Part shown: piece by piece, positions 1-11,300 of the stretch | How positions within the stretch are numbered: position 1 is the stretch's first letter | Layout of the letters: the number at the start of each line of letters is the position of its first letter | Assembly (NCBI GenBank): GCA_001632435.1 | Contig: KV423921.1 | Location: 4,460-68,459, forward strand | DNA length: 64,000 nucleotides | Reading direction: 5' to 3' | Origin: Calocera cornea HHB12733 | Taxonomy: Eukaryota; Basidiomycota; Dacrymycetes; Dacrymycetales; Dacrymycetaceae | Notes under the pieces: generated by a model | The model's input: the letters and a program-made list of their open reading frames with translations, nothing else | The model's database searches: none | What the model was told of the DNA's origin: nothing | Translations under genes and position numbers: made by a program

Positions 1-1057
1 TAATGGGATCTTGTTAAGTTCTATCAGAGGAGTGTCGCCTGTGTGAGACCGAGATAACGCTTGTCGATAACGCGGGATAACGCCTTCGGATAACGATATT
101 TGGACAGGGGGAAAAGGCAACTCATATTCGCTACCTAGACAGCATAGTTAAGTAGCTACGGGATTCCTGTATATTCCCAGGCACCAGGCACCAGGCACGA
201 AGCCGTTCCTGGTACCTGACCAAGTGAGACTTGTGTGACCCGGAATCCGTACGGAGCGTTATCTACGTAACGCCACTCTAACGCTATGTCGCCAATTGGC
301 AAGAGAATCGGATGTACAATGGTATTACCCGTCGCCACATCTGAGAACGCACACATAATCCGGTATGAAAACAGAGTAGTGCAACATTGCCTCGTCGCCT
401 CTCCTGAGTGCAGGACTGAGTTGCCGAGTTTGGGTTGTGCACGACTGGACAGGGACGCTCAAACAGCGCCGCAGCAATCAGGAAGGACATTCCATTCGCT
501 TCTTGGTCAGTCCCTAGTACTTATCGTTTGGGTCACATCATGTGTACCGTTACCAGCAGTGCTCCCCATACACTTCATCTCAAGATCGGAGATGATGAAT
601 GAACTGATGTGTTCCGGGTGTGAACAAACGAAACATAAAGAGAGCGGCACAGGAGGCGCGGATCACAACGCGTGCTGCGGCATGATCCTGCTCCGAGACC
701 GCCATCCAACACCTCTGGCGACCTGAACTTCTGCAGCCCGCCGTACCTGAGCACCACTGCTCGTCCACCTGATAAATGTGTTAAGTAGACCATCTTGTTT
801 CGGCCATTGTCGTGCGGCGAGAAGAGGAGCTGTTGATTCATGCCCCAATCACCAGATGAACTTGGCCGCCAGTTCGGTGCAGACGCCCTCCCCTGCCGCA
901 TAGCTGTCATGTCGGTATAAGAATGGGCACGTCAAAAGATCTTATCTCCACCGAATCCCAATCCACAGCGCTGGTCGCTTCACCTTCAGCATACACATCC
1001 AGTGGTCTCTATACAACATTCACTTACCCAACACTTACCCGACATTGCCAATCAACC
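1..1057. other. Intergenic, short repeats only
   Basis: I see no convincing gene. Between about 50 and 95 the heptamer GATAACG recurs four to five times with short spacers. At 178-199 the unit CAGGCAC is repeated three times in tandem. About 30 bases near 312-345 resemble the sequence just after the stop of the next gene (about 1416-1450), which may be a remnant of a local duplication. The open frame at 286-726 has no recognisable composition or family features. Confidence 0.5.
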
Positions 1058-1400
1058 ATGCGCTCCTTCATTCTCGTCGTGATCACCTCCCTCCTCGCTG
1101 TCGCATACGCTCAAGGCAGCAAGGGCACTGTCTGCGGAAACCAGGGGCTGCTGGGCAACTCCCGACCAAAGAAGTTTGTTGGTGAGTGAGTTGTCTTTCG
1201 GTCTAAACCGCCGAGGCGCGTTCATTGACCACCGCAATGCCAGCTGCAACCGCAGCGACTCCTGGGGCAAGCTTTCGAGCCACAACTGCTTCAACAGGGG
1301 AGGCAAGAAATATCTCTGCGTACAGGACGGGAAGGCGAAATGCTACACCGGCGGCGATGTGAAGTCGCTCAACATGGAGCGCGGGGAGTGCTTCGCATAG
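1058..1400 (+). CDS. Small secreted cysteine-rich protein
   Basis: Two exons, 1058-1185 and 1244-1400, are joined across a 58-nt intron (GTGAGT donor, CCAG acceptor) in matching phase and give 94 residues. The first 18 or so residues (MRSFILVVITSLLAVAYA) form a classic signal peptide ending in an Ala-x-Ala-like site. The mature part of about 75 residues has six cysteines and is rich in Lys, Gly and Asn, the pattern of small secreted effector-like or antimicrobial-like proteins of fungi. I recognise no named family and claim no activity. An earlier GTGAGT at 1182 would break the frame, so the second one at 1186 is used. Confidence 0.75.
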
Positions 1401-1747
1401 TCCAGAGGGACTCGCCGTACAATGATATATGGTATTACCCGCCACCACATCTCAATCTGTGGCATTTTGCTACACGCTTTATTGCAAGCACAGAAATGAA
1501 CGAAGATGAAATAAAGATGCGGGTAAAAGGTCGCAGCACCGGGCGGCGCGCAAAAATAGATCGAAAGTTATGTAGTTTGTGAGTGTTTGTGTCTGTTCGC
1601 AAAAGAAATGGCACAACAAAGTCCCTCAAGACCTGAAGCGATTAGCCCAATGAGGATGTCATAACGTAGCCAGTCCCGCGGAAAGCGAAGCACACCAAGC
1701 CTTCGGCCCAAAAAGCAGGAGAAACCGATCGCCCCTCAGCCCGCGCG
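1401..1747. other. Convergent intergenic region
   Basis: This stretch lies between the 3' ends of two convergent genes. Nothing conserved is visible beyond the short duplicated patch near 1416-1450. Confidence 0.4.
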
Positions 1748-4271
1748 TTAATTGCTGTCGCGCTGCTTTCCCTTCCCCCTCGGTGGGAACTGGTAGTCGG
1801 CCGGCATGTCAGGCATGATGACGTGCGTCGCCTCCTTCATCCCCACAAACTGTGGCATGGCCTCAAGCATCCCCGGGTCGAGGCCGGAGATGCTGACGCT
1901 AGACTTGCGCGAAGGCGCAGTGGGCCCCCGGCTCAGGCGCTGCATATCCACGCCCGGGTGGCCGAGCGGGAGCGACGTGGAGGAGTCGTTTTGGCTGTAG
2001 AAGGGGTCCGGGCGCGAGCGGGAGGACGAGCTCGGCCGTCTGCTGGCGGCTGGGGAGCTGCTCTCGGACTGCTGCTGTTGCTGTTGCTGCTGCAGTTGTT
2101 GCTGGGTGGAGGGCAACGGCGCGGAATGCGGCTCCGGGAGGAAGCTCTCGATCCTGTACGCCGGGACGGGCTTGCGAGACACGCGCGAGAGAGACCCGCT
2201 CGTCGTTAGCCCGCTGCTGGCATTGTCCGAGCTCGTCCTCCCTCTGGGGGCACCAGCAGGGGTCGAAGCAGCCGCCAGCGCATCCACGCTTCGTCTCGGG
2301 ATGCCGATCCCGAGCCCCGTCACTGCAGCTGGAGCGCTCATCGGCGGGCTCGGCCCGTCAGAGGCCGACCGAGTGTGCTTATGTTGCACGAGCGAGGGCG
2401 GGCGGGGCCCTCGCACGCCAGAACCCATGCTTCCCCTCGAGCTCAGCGCACGCCCGAAGGAGCGCACAGAGTCCTCGCTCGGCCTTTGGTGCTCGCTGCT
2501 CGCCCGTGTCAGTCCCTGCGCCGCCGTGGTAGGTGCGGGCGGCGCCTCCGGAGAAACGGCCGCGGCGAGCGCCGCGATCGACGTGCTCTGCGTGCTCTCC
2601 CGGGGCGAGTTGGGCGTGCTCTCGAAGAAGCTCGGGAGGAAGCGGCTCCAGTCCTCTTCCTGCGCCGCGATCGCACTCAGGGCGCGCACAGCTCCCACTC
2701 CAGAGGGGCGGGGCGCCGCTGCGCCCTGTGGCCTGGCGGGCGGGGGCGGGGAAGCGGGCGCGGCGAACGGGTGTGTGAAGTATTCTTCCTGCGCGGGAGC
2801 GTCATATTCATAATTGGCGGGATAGGGGTTGAACGGGTGCGGGATGGGTGAGAGCGAGAGCGAGTTGGGGAACGCGCTAGGCGGGTGACTCTGGGGTGCG
2901 CCTGCGTGCTCCAGGGGATGGTCGCCCAAAGAGGAGGGGGACGACTCCCACTGCCGCAGCTCGCCCCCGCCCAGGTGGTGCGAGTCGTCCGTCTTCTCCC
3001 CTGAGGGGCTGGCGAACGGGTCGGGCCCGTGCGCGGAGAGGTAGGGCAGGCTGGGCAGGTCCTCTTCCTCCTCGTGCTCCTTGACATCCTCCACGACTCC
3101 GCCATACTGCGGACTCGCCAGGGCGCCAGTGGAGAAGTAGCTCTGCCCCCGGCCGGCGCTGCCCATCGGCGACAAAGGCACGTCCTTCTCGTACTTGTTC
3201 TCGTACTTGTCGTGCTTGTACCCCAGCTCGCGCGACGCTCGCCACGACGCGTACACCGCAACGTTCCCGTCTTGCCCTGCGCCGGAGCCGGGGCGCGCGG
3301 AGGCGGAGGAGGCGCGGAATTCTGCTGACGGCGCGCGGCGGGAAGCTTGCCTTCTGCGGCGCCACAGGAGCACGGCCAGGATGAGCGCTAGGATGCCCCC
3401 GATAGCGCAGCCCACGATGATCCCCACGAGCGCGCCGGTGCTGAGCGCCCCCGACCTCGCCGCCGACCCAGAGCCGGAAGCGGTGCTGCCCCCACACACC
3501 GGGGAGACGAGGAACGGCGTTGTCTGCGCTGAGAGGGCCGGCTGGGAGGTTACAGACTGGGCGAGGAGGATATAATACCCCCCCGGGAGGAGGGTGGTGT
3601 TGAGCGCTGCGGTGTCCCAGTTCAGCGGGACGGTCTGCCATTGAGCGAACCCGGTTGCGTTGGTCGTGGTCGTGTTCGTACCGTCTCGCTTGGCCAGGCC
3701 CACTTCCTGCGCTCGGCGAGCGGGGGAGGAGCGCCGGCGCGGATTAACGGAGTTGACTATTCCCTCCTGTCAGTACCTGCATATATGAGGAAACCAAGAA
3801 GGAGGGCGCACAGTTCACGGCAGTCACGATCGGTATCTCGACCGTCTCGGTGACGATGATATTGCCGATCGAGAGCGTCGTCGCGGTCGCGAACTCCATC
3901 GTGAGGGTGATGATGTCCGAGGTGCTGGTGGGCGGCGGGGTTGACGAGCTGGAACTTGAGCTACTCGAGCTTGAGCTGCTTGAGCTTGAGCTCGAACTGG
4001 AACTCGAGCTGCTCTCCTGCTGCAACCCCCCAGCCCCTTCCGGCAGGCTACTGCCCGGCCCCGCAACGCCCACGAGCGTGAGGTTCAGCGGGGTGTACAG
4101 CGCTTGCATAGCGGTCAAGCCTGAGAAGGTCCATGTTACGTTCTGGATGCCGCAGAGGGAGGTGGGCTGGGTGAGGGCTAGGGATTGGGCTGTTGTGGAG
4201 GTGGGGAGGGTGAAGAGCAGGAGGGTTGGGAGGAGAGAGAGGAGGGAGGGGAGGGAGCGTGGGTGAGGCAT
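1748..4271 (-). CDS. Mucin-like single-pass membrane protein, Ser/Thr-rich
   Basis: Exons 3777-4271 and 1748-3706 are joined in phase 0 across a 70-nt intron, giving 817 residues. The N-terminus is a strong signal peptide. A short ectodomain with Cys and N-glycosylation sequons follows, interrupted by an almost pure serine tract of about 29 residues. A transmembrane helix rich in Gly/Ile/Leu is followed by a basic RRRRR-type stop-transfer. The cytoplasmic tail of about 550 residues is Pro/Ser-rich and disordered, with a glutamine run. The topology resembles fungal wall-stress sensors and Kre9/Knh1-like ectodomain proteins, but I cannot assign a family. The ATG at 4271 is chosen because it starts the signal peptide; the open frame upstream is unlike a protein. 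Confidence 0.75.
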
Positions 4272-5047
4272 GGTGCTGGTGGGCGGTGGGTGACCGGGGA
4301 GGGAGGAGGGCAGCTGGCGAGGATGAGGCCGCTGTATGCTGGGACGCTGGAGCGGCTGAAGGTGGAGCTGGTCGCTGGTCGCTGTCCGCTCCTTTCCTTT
4401 CCAGGTGCTGAGCGTGTACGTTTCCACAAATCTCACGTGGGAGAGGTTGCCCGTGCGATTTCTTCCACTCTTCTTTCGGCGCTTCCCGTCGTCGTCGAGG
4501 GTTCTTCTGCGCGTTCTTGGTTCGTGCGGCCTGCCTCGTTCGGTTGCTCCGCGCGCGCTGGTTCTAGCGGTACAGAGTCGTTCGCGCAATTAGGGGAGAG
4601 TTGAGCAGAGTACAGCAGGAGCAGGAGTACTTAGTCGTCGCGCCCCGTCCACGTAGGGTACTTTCACCCGCAGCCGTCTGCTCGCAAAGGCCGGCTCACT
4701 GCACGCAAGCACAGGCAATCGCTGCACCCGCACCGCTTTTGGCAGAGGCGGGGATGGTGTGGTCAGCGGGGGGTGAGCTCACTGCACCTCACACCTCACT
4801 GCACACGGACTTGAGGGCGAGCGGTGCCCGCCACGCGCCTGTCTGGGCACACTGTACTGTCCTTGTCATGACACGAATGTATTGCGGCAGGGCGCGATCG
4901 AACCCGGCGAAAGAAGGCGTGGCGTCTCACCCTCCCGCGGCTGACACTGACCCGGCGCGTCCCAGGACCCCGGAACGCGCTCTCTGCCTCCCAAAGTCAT
5001 GGAAGAGGCAATGCAATGTCCAATGTCCGTTGCGCCGCGGCGCGTCA
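4272..5047. other. Intergenic, host flank of transposon
   Basis: Upstream region of the membrane-protein gene. No open frame with protein-like composition is present. It ends at the target-site duplication of the large transposon. Confidence 0.5.
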
Positions 5048-5054
5048 CAAGGGG
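5048..5054. repeat. Target-site duplication, left copy
   Basis: CAAGGGG lies immediately outside the left inverted repeat and is identical to the seven bases immediately outside the right one at 17820-17826. The neighbouring bases differ, so the duplication is exactly 7 bp. Confidence 0.85.
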
Positions 5055-5081
5055 TATGGAATGGCTAAGTGGACAGCTCCG
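5055..5081. repeat. Left terminal inverted repeat (27 bp)
   Basis: Begins TATGGAATGG and ends CAGCTCCG. It matches the reverse complement of 17793-17819 at all 27 positions. Weaker similarity continues inward for about 20 more bases with gaps. Confidence 0.9.
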
Positions 5082-5235
5082 TTTCTGCGTCAGACCTGTG
5101 AGGGTCTGTTGAGACCCGAGGGTGGTCTCCCCTCTCTAGCTGATAATTAGTCAGTAATTACTAATTAAGTTTAAGCTCCGCTCTCTCGGCTTTATTTCTG
5201 ATAACCGGAACTCTGTATCGCGCGATGTTAATGTG

Positions 5236-5492
5236 TCATTCGATTTAGGGTTCGACACCCCGTCGCCTCTCCTCATGTACGTAATGACAACAACAAAGAT
5301 AATTACGATTACAATTCGAACTACAGACACTCTACAGCTCTCAGAACGGGAAGTTTCGACTTGGGTCTATCTCCCGCGGCCTGATAATGTCTCATTCGAT
5401 TTGGGGTTTGGCGCGGCCACCGCCCTCCGGTGGCCCATAGTTTGAGCAAAAGATAGTTTTGATCCCAATCTATATAAAATGTCACTCCAAAG
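5236..5492. repeat. Left subterminal motifs A, A and B
   Basis: Motif A (CATTCGATTTAGGG and variants) occurs at 5236-5252 and 5393-5406, and motif B (TAAAATGTCACTCCAAAG) at 5475-5492. The 17-bp form at 5236-5252 is a perfect inverted match to 17615-17631. The two lie 181 and 188 bp from their respective element ends. Paired subterminal sites of this kind are typical transposase-binding positions; that role is inferred. Confidence 0.75.
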
Positions 5493-5600
5493 CTCGCAAA
5501 AGCGGCGCATACAATCAACATACAATGTGCAAATGAGTGTATTAAAGAGTGACAGTAGTTAGAACATGAGGTTAAGACGGGCACTATCTACGCGGCCGTC

Positions 5601-6590
5601 TTACGCTTTCTTCGTCGCTTTCCACGAGTCGATCCCCGTCGTCAGGACCGTCCAGGGGCTCACTCCACGAGCAAGCGCGATGATACAGACGACTGAAGGA
5701 TGCATCAGCAGATCGTCTCGCCCAGTAAGGTAGGAGACTCACCGAGAATGCAGAACGCATGGCGAGGGTTGGCCTTCACCCACGGAACAACCGGCCCAAA
5801 GACCTTGCCAATCGCCCAAAGGATCCAGCCGATGACGATCTGGAAAGGGAGAACGATGCGCTCCCAGGCGCTCTTCTTCTTCTTCTTGGCCTCCTCCACC
5901 TCCTCGTCCGTGAGGCCGCGGGCCATGCCGAATGCTTCAACGATGTCGCCGACGAGGACCTTGAGACCGGCGTAGCCAGCAGCGGAGCGGATGCCGAGCT
6001 TCTTCTCAGCCTCAGTGTGCGCGATGTTCTCGGGTCTCTATAGGAAGGTCAGCGCGGTGGGGAGCGGGCTGCGGAGTGACATTTTACGTCGCTCCGCAGA
6101 ACGAGGAACTCACCTCACCAACCATCCCCTTCTCCATCGCGTCGACATCGTCCCCCATCACCGCGTTGCCGGCTGCCGTGAAGTGCGTACCGGTGGCACG
6201 CAGGACGTTCAGAACGCCCTCTTCCCTCGCTGTCGCCATGATGGGACGCAGCTCGATATCCCCACCGCCAGTCCGTCCCGAGCTGGGGGGGGCACGCCTG
6301 CGGGGCTCACCGACGATGGAGGCCACGCGGGACACACCGGGCTTGTCGACGACGACGCGAGTACCCTTGTCGTTCCCAAGGTCGACGCTCTGCAGCAACG
6401 AGGCACGGGCGAGTCCTTTCTTGCCGGGCTCGTCGGCAGCGTGCGTCACTGGCTTGTCAGGGGCCTTGTTGACCGGCTCGTCGGGTGCCGTGATCGTACG
6501 GCAGAGGGCCTTCTCCAAACTCAGCAGAGTTTCGTCGGGTCCATCGAGGGTGTTGTCGGGTCCAAGGAGGGACGCCGAGTCTTCATCCAT
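5601..6590 (-). CDS. Transposon cargo gene: 287-aa protein with hydrophobic C-terminus
   Basis: Three exons, 6114-6590, 5743-6037 and 5601-5692, with introns of 76 and 50 nt. All phases agree and give 287 residues. The N-terminal half is acidic and polar. The C-terminal third has a Lys-rich stretch followed by two hydrophobic segments (about residues 215-240 and 250-265), so it may be membrane anchored. I recognise no family. The first intron contains a copy of motif B (6073-6086) inside a perfect 8-bp inverted repeat. Another motif B lies just downstream of the stop and a third upstream of the start. Its position inside the element makes it cargo or an accessory protein. Confidence 0.65.
6073..6086. 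repeat. Motif B in intron 1 of the 287-aa gene
   Basis: GGAGTGACATTTTA on the plus strand. It sits within a short hairpin whose 8-bp arms read CTGCGGAG and CTCCGCAG. Confidence 0.65.
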
Positions 6591-7201
6591 CGCGCTGGAA
6601 GGGTATGTGAGTGTAAAGTTGAGTTATGGAAGCGTATGGGTTAAGTTGATGATGCAGGTGATGGTGGTACGGATGGGAGAGAGAGGAGGAAGCGCGGCGC
6701 AGGGCGAGGGACTGCCTCCGTGGCAGCGTGTCCGGATTTGCGGGCGCATGCCACTGAGTCGGTCGGTGCTTCTCCCCCTAAATCGGGCACGTGGGCGGGT
6801 GTAATCCATCACTAGGGCGAGTCACGCAGCTCGCAGGACAAGGCAACACGTCGTAAAATGTCACTCCAAAGTCTGCCCAACGACCTTTGCATGGCTCTTA
6901 CTATAATTTGTTAGCTTGATGACGGCAATTCACCTCTATCCATCGTACTATACAAATTTCGATGTTGACCAGACCCTGATCGTCGTGACACGCGCCAGCC
7001 ACGAGGCGCGGGCGTCTAAGTCACATGACTTTGACAAGCCATTCCTACATAGGCTGTGCTGGCGGCGGAGCCTGATACACCTCTCCTGTCTGAACGACCA
7101 TCATCCGCCTTCTAACACCTTACGCTGCTATTCAAACTACAAGCTACAACCTGTAAGTAAAAGCGCATCCAACCACGTTGCACCTGGCTCACACTCCCGC
7201 C
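6591..7201. other. Divergent promoter region inside transposon
   Basis: Lies between the divergent 287-aa and 279-aa genes. It holds a degenerate motif A near 6777-6787 and a full motif B at 6854-6871. A GTAAGT donor at about 7153 suggests a 5'-UTR intron for the rightward gene. No coding region is supported. Confidence 0.45.
6777..6871. repeat. Degenerate motif A plus motif B
   Basis: CCCTAAATCGGG near 6777 is a partial inverse motif A. The 18-bp motif B is perfect at 6854-6871. Confidence 0.55.
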
Positions 7202-8089
7202 ATGCACAGAAACCTCGTGTCGTTAGCTCCTCGAATGTCTCACCAACACTCCTCTGCGCAGGCGCACCTCGTCGGGAGAGGAGCGAGCGCTATGGCACCT
7301 GGTGCGTTTCCATTTGCCTTCCATCCGATCTTCTCTTATTTTGCTTTAGACAATCCGAGCTCTCTGGAGAGCGGGCTTTGGAGTGACATTTTATGCTCGG
7401 AGAGCGTTCCAACCAACGACACGAGCAACCGCGTAGTCGCCCGCCTGCGGGGCGACGAACGCAACCACCCCGGTGGCCCAGGACCCGATCCTGGCCCGGG
7501 CATCGGAGTTCCTCACTATCCCGATTATGAAGATGTGACGCACACCACAACCCCTTCCACCAGCGAGACGGAGAATATGTTCGCGCTTCTCCACCGCTTC
7601 GAAGCCAACCCTTTGGCGCTGAAGGACGTTCTTGCTTCAAATGCAATCCACCGTGGCACGCATCCATCTCCCTTGATCTCTCCTTCCATCCAGGAGGTGG
7701 CTCCCAAGAGCCACCTGAAGGACACTCATCATCTTCCTCCTTACAATGGCTGGGACGAGCCGCCTCCCTATCACTTCACTTCTCCGGCGAACGGCAGTCA
7801 CAGTCCTACGACTGTCGACCACGGTCCAAAGAATTCCATCCCACCGAACACAGCCTTAGACTACAACAGTGAAGGCTACTTCCGCCGCCGCTACGACGAG
7901 GGCTACAAGCGAGGCGTTGCCATGCGCAAGAATGCCAAAGAGATCGGGTTGCAGACATCCAATGATTGGATCCTCGGCGTTTTGAAGGTGTGGTATATGC
8001 TCACCGGTGGATACACTCCTCTCGTCGACAATCAAGATCTGGATTCTGACATACTGGATACCCCGTCACCTCTGTTGACCTCGTTCTGA
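7202..8089 (+). CDS. Transposon cargo gene: 279-aa hypothetical protein
   Basis: Exons 7202-7301 and 7350-8089 are joined in phase 1 across a 48-nt intron (GTGCGT, TTTAG), giving 279 residues. The ATG at 7202 has a good CCGCC-ATG context; later in-frame methionines exist. The protein is Pro/His/Ser-rich and probably disordered until about residue 200. After that, a short Arg/Tyr-rich segment (FRRRYDEGYKRGVAMRKNAK) looks like a basic helix. Codons just after the intron overlap a copy of motif B (7376-7393), so this repeat is translated here. No family is recognised. Confidence 0.55.
   Translation: MHRNLVSLAPRMSHQHSSAQAHLVGRGASAMAPGAFPFAFHPIFSYFALDNPSSLESGLWSDILCSESVPTNDTSNRVVARLRGDERNHPGGPGPDPGPGIGVPHYPDYEDVTHTTTPSTSETENMFALLHRFEANPLALKDVLASNAIHRGTHPSPLISPSIQEVAPKSHLKDTHHLPPYNGWDEPPPYHFTSPANGSHSPTTVDHGPKNSIPPNTALDYNSEGYFRRRYDEGYKRGVAMRKNAKEIGLQTSNDWILGVLKVWYMLTGGYTPLVDNQDLDSDILDTPSPLLTSF
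7376..7393. repeat. Motif B within coding exon
   Basis: Inverse-strand motif B, all 18 positions, inside exon 2 of the 279-aa gene. Confidence 0.65.
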
Positions 8090-8274
8090 ACAGGATGTCT
8101 TCTCCAGCCTCTTCTATGGCTTCCTTCTCTTGTCGTGGATGCTCCATATAGTCCATCGCTCTTTTGTAACTAGGCTGATTAGGGCCATCCAGTCGTTAAT
8201 ACACTCGTTAATTGTATTGGCGTGTCTTCGTGGAACCGACTGTCTGTGACAGTCACCACATCGTCACATTGGGG

Positions 8275-8286
8275 CTCGATTTAGGG
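8275..8286. repeat. Partial motif A upstream of the 1019-aa gene
   Basis: CTCGATTTAGGG lies about 85 bp upstream of the ATG at 8369. It could be a promoter element or a remnant end. Confidence 0.45.
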
Positions 8287-8368
8287 TCTGGCCACACCTA
8301 CTGCTCGATACGTCTCCACCTTCGCCACCCTTGCATCCTGTCCTTATACTTCCCTCACGGCTATCAAG

Positions 8369-11300
8369 ATGGACACCAACCGCCGTAAGGCGGTCAAGCA
8401 GCCCCGAAATCCAGTGAAAGAACCCAAGCAGCTTGGCCGACGATATCCCCGCATCAAGAAATGGCTTAGTCCGCCGGTCTCCGCTGCCCAAGATGCCTAC
8501 GATCGCGCTGAATCACCGTCTCTTGTACTACCGCCTATATCTCAATTCGGGGAGGCGAGATTCCCCTCTGATTTACGTATGGGACTTCCGCCTATCCGTA
8601 GACCTGAAATGTCAAGCGAGGATGATGGTGATGACCGCGTCATCAAACCTCCCTCCTCCTCCACCTCCAGCGTACCACCCACGTCAACCTTTGGCCGCGC
8701 ATTGCTCCGTCCGCATCCAACTCCTCCTCGCAAGTCGGCAGGTCGCGCACAGGTTGCAGTAACTATACCGTCGAGCCAAAGCGTGAAGCACTCGGATCTC
8801 AGCCGGCCCTCATCTTCGTCCACACCAGAGTTCTCAGTGCTCTCTCCACCCGCGACACCGCCTTTGCCTCCTCGCCCCGAGCCTCCTCCGAATGGCCCGT
8901 ATGACCCAAGCTATCGACGTCGACTGGAGCGGTGGTATAAGCGCGTCGAAGCTCAACAGAAGCGTCGTGAGGCAGAGGAACTTGTTCTGCAGCAGGATCG
9001 GCAACAGGTCCAGGTCAACATGCACGTCGACAGTCAGTCTCAAGGCTCTCACAGCGTCGACCCGGATCTCCCTCTTCCCGAGATATTGTCCGAAGCAGAC
9101 CCCTTCGACGTGTCTATGAGCGCGAGCGATCACGGCAGCAATCACGAGAACCCTTCGCCTCACATGGAGATCGACGAGGACGATGATGTGGATGATGATG
9201 AGGACTCTGCCGAATGGCTTCCAGACTCGAACGGTAGCAGTGATCCGGAGGATGAAGCATCTACTGATCACTCATCGATTCAAGACTATAGCGACGAACT
9301 TGCTGAGCTACGTGGATCCGACCCGATAGAGGAAGATAGCGACCAGGGTTCGCTGGTTCCCGAAGACGATGATATGGCATCGATGAACGATGAGCACGAC
9401 ACGGAAGAAGATGACCTTGAGGCCATGGAGAACAGCGAGGAGGTAGAGGAGTTGCAGTCAGAGGGGGAGGCACAATCGCCTGCAGCGCAGAATGAAGTCA
9501 TTGGAGAGGCAGAATATCAGGTGCGTCACTGTTTCGCTCACACGTGCCCGCGCTGACATACCGGGACAGGACCATATAAACGACATCCTCGATGATCTAC
9601 AACAAGAACCAGCCGCTGCTAAACCGAACAGCACCACTTCAGCCAGTACAACCTATAGTCAAGACCTCGAGAGAGTCTGCAATGAGAGGGAGCGCGCAGA
9701 GCATACCCTGCTGGATCTTGCTCGATGTCGGCCAGGAACCGCCGAGGCCGCTGAGTATCCCGAATGGCAAAGGAAGTTGATGACCGCACATGTATGTCCT
9801 TGTGGTGTTTTACTGGAAGTCACTGCTCACAATCATCTAGAAGTTTATCCTTCAATGGCATTCAGTGACCTTGCCGGACGAGAACAGCCGCATCCAGACC
9901 GTCCTTCGTGTCCTCAAGAAGCATAGTGACGAGCTGCTCAAAGGAAGAAGAAGGGGAGATGGGGGTGGTGGTGGCGATGGCAATCCTCGTCCCAAGCCGA
10001 AGGACGAGGACGAGGATTATGTCGATAACCTGCTAAAGAACGCGCACCTCAGCCCAGCTCAACGGATACTCAACTGTATGTCGGCTCAAGAGCTGATCGA
10101 TGACCTAGAGCGTGAGCCGCAAATCCCTCTGTTCTCACAAGAAAACTTGCCCGATGCTCTCATCGGGGTACGCAGGAGGTGTGCATATCTGGTAGGCCTT
10201 CCCGTGTTGCCCTAAATCGAATGTAATTCGTGCTCATCCTACTGCAGTCTGCCTACTTCGGTCTGATCAAAGCGGATCAGGCTTCACCCTGGCTGCAAAT
10301 GAGAGGTCCAATCGCGACGAACCTCATCAATATCTGGACATGGCATCTAGAATTCGACGTGGAAGCCAAGATCGATTTCGTCGAGGATGTGGATCTGGCC
10401 TTTGGGGAAGAATGGAGTATTCTGGAGATCCTCCGACAGGTCGAGACTGGCGAAATCGGCTCCGTTGCAAGCCGTTACAACTGCGATCTGTACTCCACAA
10501 GATACATCAGGATCACTGATCGACTCACACGGCCCCGCCCTGGACCGAACGCTCGCATTTCCACAGTATCTGCTTTTATGACTCACACTGAATGGAACTT
10601 TGTACGTTTTGTGTTGCCTCAGAACTGGTACATTCTCAACTGATATCACCGCAGCGAGATACATTTACTCATCGTGGCCTTTGGCAATCTCCTCCCACCC
10701 ATTTCTTTGCTATCACGATATTCGACCTTATGGACTATGCTCGGAAGTGGCACTTCTCGCACGATATTGCTCAGTGGCCCGTTCCCATGTACAATCTTCC
10801 GGAAGCGATCGTACACGAACTCTCCCTGGAGATGCAGGGCCATGCACGCGTGGGTCCACGCTTTAGCGACGACGAGCTCGCAGATCTCCAGCGTGGCGGA
10901 CGTATGCTCAGCAAGGATGAAATATACAATACGATTATCGTCCACACGCAGCATGCTCTGAACAAATTCGATAAGAAAATCGCTCAAGTTCATGAGAAGC
11001 ATAAGCGGAAGTCAAGGCGTAGGGCTTTTGGGGGCATCCTTCCCAATGACCTGCTTGCTCCTCCTCCCAATCTCGAAGTGGAGTCAATCATTCCGCCGCT
11101 CGAAACCGCTCGGGCTGCAGGTACCACGCGTGTGAAGACTATTATGCTGCATCCGATAGCGGTGAGCTACATCTTTCCGTACCCTGATGATATTGACGCA
11201 AATCATGATCTTAGTTACACTATGGTAAATACATGTGCTTGCGATGCCGTCGCCGTCCAAAGGAAACTCGCAAGGGCCTCAAGCGTGGTTGCTATGTGAT

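Noticed and set aside
286..726. 146-aa open frame at the left edge
   Set aside because: No protein-like composition, no splice partners, no family resemblance.
1823..2851. Long plus-strand frames opposite the membrane-protein gene
   Set aside because: Shadow frames caused by GC-rich codons of the real minus-strand gene.
5479..5560. Motif B copies as conserved start codons (ATG-TCA-CTC-CAA)
   Set aside because: The copies occur in both orientations, after stop codons, in introns and inside exons, and the frames they open are short. They behave as a DNA repeat, not a shared protein N-terminus.
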